Below, piece after piece: positions 44,762-55,300 of a stretch of 64,000 nt of DNA (position 1 is its first letter; the number at the start of each line of letters is the position of its first letter). Origin of the DNA: Scytonema sp. UIC 10036 (lineage in GTDB: Bacteria; Cyanobacteriota; Cyanobacteriia; Cyanobacteriales; Nostocaceae); assembly GCF_009725235.1 (NCBI RefSeq), contig NZ_WJFC01000001.1, forward strand, positions 1 to 64,000, written 5' to 3'. The notes under the pieces were generated by a model. That model worked only from the letters and a program-made list of their open reading frames with translations. It made no database searches and was not told the DNA's origin. A program made the translations under genes and the position numbers.

Positions 44762-45565
44762 ATGCAAAATATAGCCCTGGGATTTCAATCTCCCGAAAAA
44801 ATGAACGAAACCAAATTTTTATTCGACTTTCTAGATAAATGTGATGCCATAGATTCTGTGCGTCAATGCAAACAGAAAATCATCGATTATTTAGGCATTA
44901 AAGAAGGCGATTGCATTTTAGATGTAGGGTGCGGACTCGGTCATGACGTGCAACGTATAAAACAAATTGTTGGTCACAATGGTTTAGTTGTGGGAGTAGA
45001 TAAAAGTGAGATCATGATTGAGGAGGCGAAGAAAAGAGCAGATAAATTAAATTTGTCAGTCAAGTATTATGTAGCTGATGCCAACTCTCTCAATCTGAAT
45101 GATAATAGCTTTGATGCCTGTCGGGCAGAACGTGTTTTATTGTTCTTAGAAAACCCAAAGAACACCGTTTTGGAAATGATTCGTGTATTGCGCCCTGGTG
45201 GCAAGCTTGCTATCTTTGATTTTTACTTAGACGGCACCTTTGTTAACTCGGCTTTTCCCGCTTTAACTCGCAAAATTGTTGGCTTCATATCGGATAGTTT
45301 TCCCAATGGATTAATAGGTTGTAAACTCCCGGAAATATTTGAAGAGTTAGGTTTAACCAACATCACTTTTGTGACGCACACTAATCTAGCACCATATGAT
45401 TTTTTTATGTGGGTTTGTCATGGAATTTTAGAGCAAGCGCTTCACCAAAAAGTTCTATCAGAATCGGACTTAAATCAATGGGTAAATCAGTTAAAAAAAC
45501 TGCACGAATCCGGGCGTTTTTTAGCAGGTTTTCCAGGTTTTATTGTGACCGGGCAAAAAAAATAA
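44762..45565 (+). CDS. Class I SAM-dependent methyltransferase
   Basis: A 267-residue UbiE/methyltransferase-11 type enzyme. Motif I is ILDVGCGLGHDVQRI (about 57-71), then VVGVDKSEIMIEEAKKRAD, YVADANSLNLNDNSFDACRA and the LRPGGKLAIFDFY block. The C-terminal cap (PYDFFMWVCHGILEQALHQK) is divergent. It lies 80 bases after the salicylate synthase-like gene in the same direction, with no terminator seen between, so co-expression and methylation of a salicylate-derived product are possible (inference). A hairpin at 45762-45795 may end the transcript. Confidence 0.8.
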   Translation: MQNIALGFQSPEKMNETKFLFDFLDKCDAIDSVRQCKQKIIDYLGIKEGDCILDVGCGLGHDVQRIKQIVGHNGLVVGVDKSEIMIEEAKKRADKLNLSVKYYVADANSLNLNDNSFDACRAERVLLFLENPKNTVLEMIRVLRPGGKLAIFDFYLDGTFVNSAFPALTRKIVGFISDSFPNGLIGCKLPEIFEELGLTNITFVTHTNLAPYDFFMWVCHGILEQALHQKVLSESDLNQWVNQLKKLHESGRFLAGFPGFIVTGQKK

Positions 45566-45761
45566 AAGAATGTTAGCAAATGCTTTTGAAAAACATTTTA
45601 TCCATAACTATGCCGAGTTTATCGTCATTTAAATATTCGGCTTTGACTCCCTCACCTATTAAATGCTCACAGCACAAAGTGGGCGGTGTCGGCTTCCATC
45701 CCGCCCAACTTTGTAAGAGAAGGAATTGAATCAAAAAATTTGGGAAACATATATAAAGGTT

Positions 45762-45795
45762 GAGCGATCGCCTAGGACGCCCTAAGCGATCGCTC
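45762..45795. terminator. HIP1-armed hairpin between converging genes
   Basis: GAGCGATCGCCTAGG pairs with CCTAAGCGATCGCTC, so both arms contain the HIP1 octamer. It lies between the methyltransferase end and the TpsB end. Only TTT follows, so termination is possible, not certain. The rest of 45566-46003 has no gene. Confidence 0.45.
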
Positions 45796-45954
45796 TTTGC
45801 ATGGGAATCTGTTTATAATTCTCTTCTGTTGCTTATTGCTATTAATTTGCAATTGATTGTTTATTCCCTACTCTGTTTTTAGTTTTTATGTACTACTTTT
45901 CCTACATTTTATTCATGCGCGACAGCTAGGGTGCGGAATAGGGGTTCATCAGCC

Positions 45955-46003
45955 ATTAGCCATTAGCCATTAGCCATTAGCCATTAGCCATTAGCCATTA
46001 GAA
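45955..46003. repeat. TTAGCCA heptamer tandem array
   Basis: Seven consecutive AGCCATT units ending a few bases before the TpsB stop codon. Confidence 0.85.
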
Positions 46004-47797
46004 TCAAAACGGCTGATATCGCAAAGAAAAATACAGCCCTTTATCTTGCAGTGAGTCTCCTTGGTTATCAACGTCTATTAAAGGGACTCCATAGTCCAAA
46101 CGCAAATACAAACTCCGAGAGGGTTGCCAAATTAACCCCAAACCTAAACTAGCTATTGTCTGTGGTTCGGGGTTCTCTGCTCGATTGTTCCAAGTTGTAC
46201 CAATATCGAAAAAGGGTGCTAACTGCAATGCTGTGTAGCTAGATATTGGGGGAAAGCGAACTTCTAGTGAACCGGCTACACCGTTATCTGCAACCAGTTG
46301 ATTCTGACGATACCCGCGCACCGTATCGAATCCACCAATACTAAGTTTTTCTAGAGAAAGTAATGAGTCTCCAGTTAATTGCGCGTTCAGCCGTGCTAGT
46401 AATAAAGCTGTGGGTGACAGTCTCTGTACCCACTGAAACTGTCCCAACCAGGAAAAGAATTGCCCATCAGTACCCGTGTCGTTAATTGTTGCATCAAAAG
46501 CACCTATACCCAGGCTAAACTGAGAGCGTGCGGCTAAGACTCTATTAGCGTTACGATTTACCCAATCTTGAGAAAATCGAATGACTGTCACTTTTGATCT
46601 ACCATTTTCTGGACCTTCTGAAAAGGAATAGGGGAGATCGTCAAGTATAAATGTTTGGTTTCGACGCAAGTCTAAGGATAAACCGAGAGCAAACTCGGCG
46701 GTTGGAGTTCTGTATAAAGGTTGACGAATACTTAGAGAATAAGTCTGTGTTTCACTTTTAATGTCTAATTCTTCAAATTGATCTTCAATAATACGGCTAT
46801 CAGTATTGCTATATCGAAATCCAATGGTACCATTTAGGGAGTTAATCGGGATAGTGTAGTTAATATCGTATAAATTCAGACCTTCTGTTCTACCGTATTC
46901 GGCATTAAAGCGATCGCCAAAACCGAGTACATTATCATGGGCAATAAAAACGCTACCTTGTAGGGAACCAATACTGGGGGACTGAGTGTTCTCTATAGAG
47001 ACTCCAGCATGAAAGGCTGGTGCTTCTTGTATTTGCACTTGTAATATATTTTGACCGGGCGTGCTACCAGCTGTTAGCTCTGCATTCACGCGGCTGATGA
47101 GGGGATCGAGTTGTAGAAGTTGTAGTGCTTCTTCCAAACGCTTCTGATTTAGAGGTTTTGAAGTTGCTCTTCGCAAGCGCGAGCGCACATACCCTGTTTG
47201 TAATCTATTTAATCCAGTGAGTTCAATATTTTCTAGCTCTCCCTCAACAATTTGAATTTTTACAACACCGCTACTAATATCTTGATTGTTTGGCAAAAAT
47301 GCACCACTAGTAACATAACCATTGTCTAAATACAGCTGAGTGATTTGAGAACGCAGTTGGAGCAATTCTTCAAAAGTTACTTCTCCCTTCTTTTCCAAAG
47401 GTTCAATTAATTCTTGAATCTTGTCTTGCAAAACTGTACTTCCGAGTACCTCTATTTTCTTAATTGGAATGCGAGTCCCTTGCGGAAATGTGACGTCGGG
47501 TGATTCTTGAGTGGAAGGCGTTTCAAGACTGGGTTTTGGTGAGTCTGCTGGGGGTGCTTGAGGAAGGGGACTTGGTGATTCGTTGGGTTGAGGAGTGATG
47601 CGCTCAATCGTATCTGGTGCGTCTGGAGGAATTGTCACTCCCGGTGGTGGTGCAGATTGAGCAAATGCAGTGGAAGATAGGCAAACAAAAGTGGAAAGGA
47701 TTGCAGTAACAAATGTTGCCAAATTTATATATTCGCAACAGCTACTGCCTGTAGTGTACTGTTTTCGTCTTTGCTTTAGGTGTATAACAATATCCAA
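46004..47797 (-). CDS. Two-partner secretion transporter (TpsB; ShlB/FhaC/HecB family)
   Basis: A 597-residue outer-membrane transporter that exports TpsA filamentous proteins. Signal peptide about 27-47 (ending STAFAQ), then a Pro/Ser-rich linker (about 48-100). The POTRA domains span about 105-255: RIPIKKIEVLGSTVLQDKI, GYVTSGAFLPNNQDI and ELENIELTGL. A 16-strand barrel region follows, ending in an aromatic residue (LRYQPF). Strand motifs GGFDTVRGYRQNQLVADNG and VRFPPIS match the conserved L6-loop region. The only full-length partner seen is the TpsA at 52330-55470, about 4.5 kb upstream on the same strand. Confidence 0.92.
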   Translation of the reverse strand: MDIVIHLKQRRKQYTTGSSCCEYINLATFVTAILSTFVCLSSTAFAQSAPPPGVTIPPDAPDTIERITPQPNESPSPLPQAPPADSPKPSLETPSTQESPDVTFPQGTRIPIKKIEVLGSTVLQDKIQELIEPLEKKGEVTFEELLQLRSQITQLYLDNGYVTSGAFLPNNQDISSGVVKIQIVEGELENIELTGLNRLQTGYVRSRLRRATSKPLNQKRLEEALQLLQLDPLISRVNAELTAGSTPGQNILQVQIQEAPAFHAGVSIENTQSPSIGSLQGSVFIAHDNVLGFGDRFNAEYGRTEGLNLYDINYTIPINSLNGTIGFRYSNTDSRIIEDQFEELDIKSETQTYSLSIRQPLYRTPTAEFALGLSLDLRRNQTFILDDLPYSFSEGPENGRSKVTVIRFSQDWVNRNANRVLAARSQFSLGIGAFDATINDTGTDGQFFSWLGQFQWVQRLSPTALLLARLNAQLTGDSLLSLEKLSIGGFDTVRGYRQNQLVADNGVAGSLEVRFPPISSYTALQLAPFFDIGTTWNNRAENPEPQTIASLGLGLIWQPSRSLYLRLDYGVPLIDVDNQGDSLQDKGLYFSLRYQPF

Positions 47798-47880
47798 TTG
47801 TAGACTCTCCTATATTACTGACAATACTCCTACCAAAAATAACTACGCTGAAAAATCAGCAAGCCTTACTCTAGTGCATC

Positions 47881-47974
47881 CAATACTTGTCGGTTAAGCC
47901 GAAAAATACGAAAACACGTAGGTTGGGTTGAGGAACGAAACCCAACCTACAATTTCCTTATCCGAGCAGTATTG
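47881..47974 (+). repeat. MITE-like element, copy D
   Basis: A 94-base copy with intact ends (CAATACTTGTCGGTTAAGCC ... CCGAGCAGTATTG) and one full GTAGGTTGGGTTGAGG palindrome inside. It lies upstream of TpsB. Confidence 0.8.
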
Positions 47975-48273
47975 CTAGTGGATCTGTAGGCTATCCTCCA
48001 AACAAGAATATTTTTTATTCTTGAAAACCGAGTATTATTACTGATATTTGAAAGGCAAACTATCACATTCAGGCTTTCTTTGACAAGTAAACTATGTGAC
48101 ACATACATAAATGTTTATTTTTGACGACTCGTCTCATTATTAGGATAAAGAAAGCAACTAGATCCTACATTCACTATTTCTGCTAGAGCAATGGCAACTT
48201 TAAGAAGAATGGATTGCAGGAAACAGCAAAGTAAATTTGGCTTCGGATGATAAGGTGTGACGGCTATAGAAGT

Positions 48274-48628
48274 TTAAAAACATTCCCGACTCAAAACAAG
48301 TCGTCCTGAAGGTAATTGGTACACACCTTGTGGTTCCACAATAGGGTTACCCTTTTGCCAAAAATGCGATGAATTATTATCTTGTACTTTACGTACATCA
48401 CCTGTGGGATAGGAAGAAACTGAAACATCGCCAGGACGGTTGGGCAAACCGCCAGAACCCGTAATGATAAAGGTACCTTCTTGCTTAATTGCTCAACGTG
48501 TCATCTGGTATAATGTTGCTGCTTTGAGCAAAGGCAAAGTTTTCCGAGCAGGCGATCGCACTTACAAATCCCAACCAACCCGCTAGCTTTAGATACCAAT
48601 ATCCATCAAACCAGCTTTTATTAATCAC
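48274..48628 (-). pseudogene. TpsA remnant 1: signal peptide joined to C terminus
   Basis: From a GTG the frame reads VINKSWFDGYWYLKLAGWLG, then FVSAIACSENFAFAQSSNII and PDDTLSN (a TpsA signal peptide and mature start), and stops. A shift then gives KQEGTFIITGSGGLPNRPGD, then VSVSSYPTG, NPIVEPQGVYQLPSGRLVLS and REC. The whole central adhesin region (about 950 residues in the intact gene) is missing. Confidence 0.8.
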
Positions 48629-49410
48629 GGTACTTGCTCAAACAATTCAGTAGTTTCTACTACATTTTTTGCCAATAACGCAGGAAATATAGGTAAGTTT
48701 TAGAATAAACATAATGTTGTACTCACAACTTAAATCATTAATAATGATTTATCTATATCAATTCTAAAAAATCATTGGTGAAAAGTTAGATGCCAGACTT
48801 CTCAAAGAAATCGGGTATCTGGACACCGCAAACACGCGATACGGCAGTATAGCCTGTAGCGTGACTTATCGCTCCTAGCGCAAACTGTACCCGGCTTATC
48901 GCACCGATCGATAAGTTTTTTGAGATACTTAAGATAAAGAATTTCTTGATGCTCAGACAAGAAAGCCACTCAAAGTAGCATTATACGTTGCGTTAGCTGT
49001 TCCTGAAAAACTGATATTTCCAGCTATTGTGTTGAAATTATTTTGAAATTGTATTGCCATTAAACCATCAAAAATTTGAAGTGGTATACCTAAGCTACCT
49101 CCACTGGAGAACATATTAATTTTCAAGATAGGGAAAGCTGCGGAGTAAGACATTCACTGTTTCTGCTTAGTTAAGAGCAATTTTAAGAAGAATCGATTGC
49201 CGAAAACTGCACTTTACTCCCTTTCCGCCACAAGATTATCGATCTTCTTCTCCTCTTTCTTCGCGTACTGTGCCTCCAGCGCCGAACGGCATCGCATAGC
49301 GTGCAGACGTTGGAGGCGATCGCACTCTGCATTGTCAAGGACAGTAGCTGACTGATTCAGAAAATAGTTATAATTTATGATGTCATTTTGTAGTTACATG
49401 AGATGCAAGT
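48629..49410. other. Intergenic region with one small open frame
   Basis: About 780 bases. A minus-strand 66-codon frame (48953-49153, MSYSAAFPILKINMFSSGGS, then NTIAGNISFSGTANATYNA) is beta-like but has no ribosome-binding site or recognised family. The rest, including 49200-49410, shows a short G+C-richer tract before the VapB gene and no other structure. Confidence 0.35.
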
Positions 49411-49665
49411 ATGGAACGAGAAGCTGTAACTATCCGCATTCCTGCCGATCTACTCGAGCAAGCAAAGCAGTTTCGCGAAGGCAATGAGTCTTTTAACGAG
49501 ATGGTTGTCGAAGCGCTCGCCTGCGAGGTGCGACGACGACGAGCGCTAGCAGCACATCAGCGCATTGTGGCTCGTAGTGCCGAAGTAGAAGCCAAAACAG
49601 GAATTCAATCAAGTTCTGTGGACTTGATTCGTCAGCTTAGAGCTGGTGAGGGACGGCGTGACTAA
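49411..49665 (+). CDS. VapB-like antitoxin (ribbon-helix-helix type)
   Basis: An 84-residue antitoxin. The N terminus MEREAVTIRIPADLLEQAKQ is a CopG/Arc-type strand and helix; FREGNESFNEMVVEALACEV is the second helix pair. The C-terminal half (about 50-84) is helical and would wrap the toxin. Its TAA overlaps the start of the PIN toxin gene, typical of a toxin-antitoxin operon. This is the only apparently intact pair in the window. Confidence 0.82.
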   Translation: MEREAVTIRIPADLLEQAKQFREGNESFNEMVVEALACEVRRRRALAAHQRIVARSAEVEAKTGIQSSSVDLIRQLRAGEGRRD

Positions 49666-50080
49666 GTGTATTGACACTAGCGTTTGGATTCCTTATCTGG
49701 TACCTGAGACACTGCAACCTCAAGCCAGAAACTTGATCGTTCCCTTGCTGACATCGAATGAGCGTTTGGTTGCTCCAGCATTTGCGTGGGCTGAAGTTGG
49801 CTCAGTATTGCGAAAAAAAGTAAGGTTGGGGGCAATTACCGTAGCACAGGCAGAGGGGTTTTATGATGACTTCTGCCAAATGCCGATTGACTACCTGGAT
49901 AACAATGCTATCCGTGCAAAAACATGGGCGATCGCCCAACAGTTCTCCTTGGCAACTTTGTATGATGCAGCTTTTCTGGCAGTTGCCGAGTTAGAATCTG
50001 CCCAATTCTGGACAGCAGATGAATCTTTGCTCAATACGCTTACACCTTGTCCGGGATATGTCCAAAAACTGGAAGCTTAA
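49658..50080 (+). CDS. VapC-like PIN-domain toxin
   Basis: A PIN RNase of about 140 residues. Acidic site: CIDTSVWIPYL (first Asp), PAFAWAEVGSVLRKK (Glu), ATLYDAAFLAVAEL (Asp) and FWTADESLLN (final Asp). All four are present, so it can be active. A GTG at 49658 (VTKCIDTSVW) is preferred over the GTG four codons earlier because homologues begin near the first strand. It overlaps the VapB stop. Expected target: RNA, often initiator tRNA or other tRNA in this family. Confidence 0.85.
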   Translation: MTKCIDTSVWIPYLVPETLQPQARNLIVPLLTSNERLVAPAFAWAEVGSVLRKKVRLGAITVAQAEGFYDDFCQMPIDYLDNNAIRAKTWAIAQQFSLATLYDAAFLAVAELESAQFWTADESLLNTLTPCPGYVQKLEA

Positions 50081-50111
50081 ATCTTCAAACTGAAGTACGT
50101 GAGAGACAAAT

Positions 50112-51989
50112 TCAAGCTACACCCTTTGCTAGTGCCAATGCTCGTCTGACCGCAGCATCAGCATTGACAAATCCGCTACCGTATTCCGTATCGTATCCAG
50201 ATGTGCCCAGATCGTAAGCTGTTTGTGACAAAATTTGCGTGACTTGAGTCGCATTTAAATTGGGATTGGCACTCCAGACTAGGGAAGCAACACCTGTGAC
50301 GTTTGGAGTTGCTGCAGAAGTTCCGTTAAAGCGATCGCTACTACCAGTGGTATAGCTAAATTGTACTGCACCTGTTGATAAGCGAGTTGCACTAGTAGTA
50401 ACGACTTCTGATGGTCCCATCAGTGTTAACCCCAAACCGTACTGCGATCCCCACCATCCACTGTACTGAATTCTTTCACCAGGTGTTCGAGGAGAACCAT
50501 CGGCAGCATTCGTTCCCCAGGAGGCACCTACAGCAATAACATTACTATATTGTTGTGCCAGTATTGCTGGATAGGTCAGACCACTCACACCCAAATGACC
50601 ATCATTACCTGCAGCAATCACAAACAAAGTATTGGGATTATTAGCAACAAGTTGATTAAAAGCAGGCTCGTTAGTGTAAATTAAACTCATATTAATCACA
50701 AGACGCTGTCCGTTCTGATTAGCTTGATTGATTAAGTTTCGTGTAGCTTCCGCTAGCGACAGATCGTTAGTTTCGCCATTCAAAACATCAATGTTAAACA
50801 CTGAAGAACTCCAATTGATACCACTCATCCCATAGCCATTGTTAGTAGCTGCGGCAATAATACCTTGAACTCCAGTACCGTGAGAGGTATTAGACTTGTA
50901 AAAGTCATCGCGGTAGTTGTTAGGATAAATAGTTGTGCTACTGCCGCGTAAATCCTCATGGATATAGCCGGAACTATTGACTCCCAAACCTGAATCTTCA
51001 ATACCTACTAACACACTATTTGAACCAGTGGTGAACCGCCATGCGTTTTGAACACCCATCATGTGTAGGTTCCATTGCTGTCCAAACAACGGATCGTTTG
51101 GCGTTACTGATAAATTAAGCGTAGTGTCCGCAAATTGAATACTATCAATTCCTTCAAAGAGGATTTGACTGCCATTGTTTAACGTAATAGCATCAAACAA
51201 ACGAGTCCCATTACCAGTGTTGTAAAGCACGCCACCTCCGTTACTGGCGTTACTGAAAGCCACTGTGTTAGAGTAAATACTGGAAAGATTGAGTAGATCT
51301 CGTTCTCCCTTACCAAAGTCAATGTTACCATTACCAGAAATCACTGTGCGGCTAAAGCCAGATTGATAGGTAAACCAATTTGCATCTAAGGTTCCCAACA
51401 CAGTGCGTGTGTTGTTGAGAATAGGTGTAGCAGATAGTCCGAGACGGTAGTTAGTGCTACCACTGTATTGGTAAACTCGTACATAATAAGTTCCTACTTG
51501 CAAATTGCCGTCGAGAGCTTCTGCCGCAGTACCACTGTTTCCTGCAAACCCAATGCGTGTTCCGTTTGCATCCAATAATTCTACATTTACATCCCCAGTC
51601 AAACCGTTTAAAGATAGGTTGAAACTGCTCTCACTTGACAGGTTGAAGCGATATAGATCGGAAGTGTCGCTATAGCCAACAAAATCAGTGAACGTCTGAG
51701 GGCGAGTCAAGTTACCAATATTGTATGCTGTGCTGAAGACGCTACCTGGATCTGGTGCAACCAAGGGGCTAATTTCTGTTGAAGATGGACTATATAAGCT
51801 CTCAATATCATCAGTAAAGTTGTTAATTTCAAGAAATTCTCCATAATCAGCACTTGAACCAGAAAACTTTTTAGCTTGCACGAATTGGTTATTTATTCCT
51901 TCCATTCCTGAAGATAGCCATGCTGCTGATTCAGCAAAATCTGTATTTATACAGTTAGATTGTCCTACCAAATCAAAGCATTCTAACAT
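50112..51989 (-). CDS. Subtilisin-like (S8) serine protease with pre-peptidase C-terminal domain
   Basis: A 625-residue secreted-type protease. The ATG giving MLECFDLVGQSNCINTDFAE is preferred over one 15 codons upstream. A PPC-like beta domain lies about 75-185 (PQTFTDFVGYSDTSDLYRFN, LDGNLQVGTYYVRVYQYSG). The S8 domain follows with Asp in GIEDSGLG (about 332), His in SHGTGVQG (about 370) and Ser in NGTSAATPN (about 555), plus the oxyanion Asn in IAAGNDGHLG. The full triad is present. There is no classical signal peptide, common for cyanobacterial members. It lies between TpsA and TpsB genes on the same strand; a role in processing surface proteins is possible but unproven. Confidence 0.88.
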   Translation of the reverse strand: MLECFDLVGQSNCINTDFAESAAWLSSGMEGINNQFVQAKKFSGSSADYGEFLEINNFTDDIESLYSPSSTEISPLVAPDPGSVFSTAYNIGNLTRPQTFTDFVGYSDTSDLYRFNLSSESSFNLSLNGLTGDVNVELLDANGTRIGFAGNSGTAAEALDGNLQVGTYYVRVYQYSGSTNYRLGLSATPILNNTRTVLGTLDANWFTYQSGFSRTVISGNGNIDFGKGERDLLNLSSIYSNTVAFSNASNGGGVLYNTGNGTRLFDAITLNNGSQILFEGIDSIQFADTTLNLSVTPNDPLFGQQWNLHMMGVQNAWRFTTGSNSVLVGIEDSGLGVNSSGYIHEDLRGSSTTIYPNNYRDDFYKSNTSHGTGVQGIIAAATNNGYGMSGINWSSSVFNIDVLNGETNDLSLAEATRNLINQANQNGQRLVINMSLIYTNEPAFNQLVANNPNTLFVIAAGNDGHLGVSGLTYPAILAQQYSNVIAVGASWGTNAADGSPRTPGERIQYSGWWGSQYGLGLTLMGPSEVVTTSATRLSTGAVQFSYTTGSSDRFNGTSAATPNVTGVASLVWSANPNLNATQVTQILSQTAYDLGTSGYDTEYGSGFVNADAAVRRALALAKGVA

Positions 51990-52329
51990 TTGCTTTCTCC
52001 TTGATTGAACTCTATTATGGTATATTGAGAACAATTAGATTATTTGTTCTTGTGGTTTTATTAAGTGTTTTCTTTATTTAAAGAATAAATAAAAATATTA
52101 GATAAGTCTTTCACTGTTTATGCTACCTAAAAGGCAGTTTGTATCCTCAGTAGTTGCTAATTTCAGTAAATCATCTTGCAGAAAACTGCATGGTCATTGT
52201 GGTTAATTCGACAGTTTGGATAGGGGCGCAAGGCGTTGCGCCCCTACATCTTTTCTCGGAAAGGTCTAGTGATAGAAATTGACTTCTAGGGACATTGATG
52301 GCTCAAAATCAGTTGCCCCAAAAGTAAGT
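51990..52329. other. Intergenic region with hairpin
   Basis: About 340 bases. TAGGGGCGCAA (52221-52231) pairs perfectly with TTGCGCCCCTA (52236-52246) around GGCG; no T-run follows. No gene seen. Confidence 0.5.
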
Positions 52330-55300
52330 TTAAGAACATTCTCGGCTCAAGATAAGTTTCCCTGAAGGCAAACGATAAACGCCAGATGGTTCCACAATTG
52401 GATCGCCCTTGTGCCACGAACGCGATGCACTATCACCCTGTACGTCACGCACATCACCTGTGGAATAGGAAGAAATTGAAGCATCACCAGGACGGTTCGG
52501 CAAACCGCCAGAACCTGTAATGGTGAAGGTATTTTCCTGCTTACCACTGTTGCGAGCAATGCAACTGTTAGCAATCAGCGCATTGGTATCAATTGGAGTT
52601 TGCGGTAATTCTGTTAAACTGTTTTGCAGAAAGCTGACATCTGGTAGGGTGATGCTTCCATCTGCAAGCCTACCACTGGCATTAATATCTACGCGATTAT
52701 TGCCATCTAAATTGAAGGGATTGGTACCGGGAGAAGCAGGTTCATAGCGATCGCCGAAGAAGGCAGGAGTCTGGAAAGTAATATCGCCGCCTCTGCCATC
52801 ACTGGCAAATGCTAAGATGTCGCTGTCATTGAAGGCGATGATGGAGTCTGCGGTGAGGGTGATATTGCCACCGCCTCCTGCACCACTGAAAACAAAGGTG
52901 GAAATGTCACTGTCACCAAAAAGGCGCATATCTTTAGCGTTTATGGCGATCGCACCACCAGAAGATTGACGGGAATCAGTTCTGATGTTACCGTTGTTGG
53001 CGTACAGAGTATCGCGGACGTTAATATTTACTGTACCCGCATTCCCTTTGCCAAGAGTTCTGATATCTATAGAAGCACCATTGGTCAGAGAAAGGTTTCT
53101 AGTACTCAGTTCAATGTCGCCTGCTTTTCCCTCGGCTTCTAGTTCCAAAGCACTCACAACACCTGCATTTCTATCCAAAGAGACGGTATTGCTGGCATTA
53201 ATCTTGATAGTACCTGCATTTCCCCTACTAAAGGTTCTTGTATCTATTAAAGCACCATTAGTTAGAAAAAGGTTTTTGGTATTCACCTCAATGTCACCTG
53301 CATTACCTACTGCTCCAGGTTGGATAGCACTGGAAATGACTCCAGAGTCTATTTCTACGATGTCACTATTGTGTACAAATATGTTTCCAGCATTTCCCTG
53401 ACCATATGTAGACGTTGATACTACTCCATTACCAATCACTTGCAAACGTCTAGTATTAATTATTAAATCTCCGGCATTTCCTATACCATAGGCTTCAGTA
53501 CGTAACTCAGTAGAATTACTTCCCGAACCATTAACTTCTACTAACTCTGAAGCATTGACTGTCAAATTTCCACCATTACCTCCCAGACTGCCTCTGCGAG
53601 AAGCACCAGATGAAATGACTCCTCCATTTCTGAGAGTTAGTGTTCTGGTGTTGAGAGTTAAGTCTCCAGCACGGTTTCTAGTAGATGTTTCAGTGAAGAA
53701 GCCAGTGATATTACCTACCCCGTCTACTTCTATAGAATCAGAGGCATTGACGATTATGTTTCCGCCTCTTCCAACGTTATCTGACGATCCAATCCTGCTA
53801 GAAGTAGCAGACACCGCTCCGCCATTCCGAACAAGTAACTGTTGGGTATCAATAGTAATGTTGGCTGCGTTACCTCTGCCAAAGGTATTTGTTGCAATGA
53901 TAGCATTCTCGTTAAGATTTAAGCTCTTCGTAACAATTGACACATTTTCAGCATTTTCGTCACTAAAAGTAGTAGCACTAATTCCAGCAGCAGCAGTCAT
54001 AGAGATAGAATCGAAAGCTTCGACTCGAATATCTCCAGACTTACCTCCTAGTAAACTGGTAGTACTGATAGAAGATCCATCTGCAAGAGAAAGCCATCGC
54101 CCTTGGATATCAATGCTTCCACTGTTACCACTAATTGGGATTCCAAAGAATGGTGGTGCTTGGATGGGGAGATTAGCTGATACAACGTTACTGATAATTG
54201 CACTGGGATTGCGTCTGCCACTGGGATTTGTATCAGCACCTATTCCTGACAGAGAAACCGAACCCTCTACTTGAATACTAATGTTGCCTGCATTTCCCTG
54301 CCCACCGAATATTGATGACTGGATTTGAGCACCATTAGTCATATTGAGTGAACGAGCAACAATTTTGATATCCCCTGCATCACCAATAGAATTGCGTAAA
54401 CCAGTATTATTAACAGTGCTGTCATCTGCTATTGTTACCACTCCGGTAGCGTTAATTAAAATGTCACCTGCTCTGCTTCCAGGACTTCCTTGATTTAAAT
54501 TTAGCCCTGAACTGAGAATACTATATTCCAATATGTTCAGATTGTTTGCATTAATTGCAATATCACCACCCCCTGCACCTGCAACATTTACGAAAGCACC
54601 TTTCACAAATGAGATATCTGCTCTTGCTACCCCCGCAGGATAACTCAGGCGCAGACTATTCCCATCAACAGTGAGTCCTACCATTCCAGGTGCAGTCAAT
54701 CCACCTATCTCAATGCGACCACCAAAAACATTAAGCTTTCCACCATCTACCAATATCTGCCCTGTTGAGGTTGCAGTTGGAGCGACACGCCCACCCACTA
54801 ACAATAAGCTCCTACCATTTGGAACTGCCAGAATACCCTTATTTTCTATAGAATTGGAACCTTGGGCAGCTACTTGATTGAACAGAAACGCGGAAGGATT
54901 AACTCTTAGTAATTGATTCTGCGGAGCGGCTCCTGAATTCACAGAAAACTCTGCACCATCAGGAAATGCGATCGCATTCGCGGTTGTGGCGACAAATGAA
55001 CCGCTAATATCTAACTGAGCATTTGGTCCAAATATAATTCCATTGGGGTTCATGAGAAATACGTTGGCACGGGATGTGATGCCAGGAGCATTTAAAATGC
55101 CTAGAGTACCTAAAATCTCAGAGCGGTTATTGCCAGTAACACGTGCCAGAATGTTTTGAATAGCATTATCGGGATTGAGAAAATACACCCCTCTGAGTGC
55201 AGCAACATTGAATTCTTGGAAGCTATGAAACAGGTTAACTCCGCGAATCGCTCCGCCATTAATGACATCAATAGGAATACCAAAGCTTTCATCTAGAGAT

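Noticed and set aside
43320..45565. Complete siderophore biosynthesis cluster
   Set aside because: No peptide synthetase, adenylating enzyme or transporter genes occur in the flanking sequence of the window.
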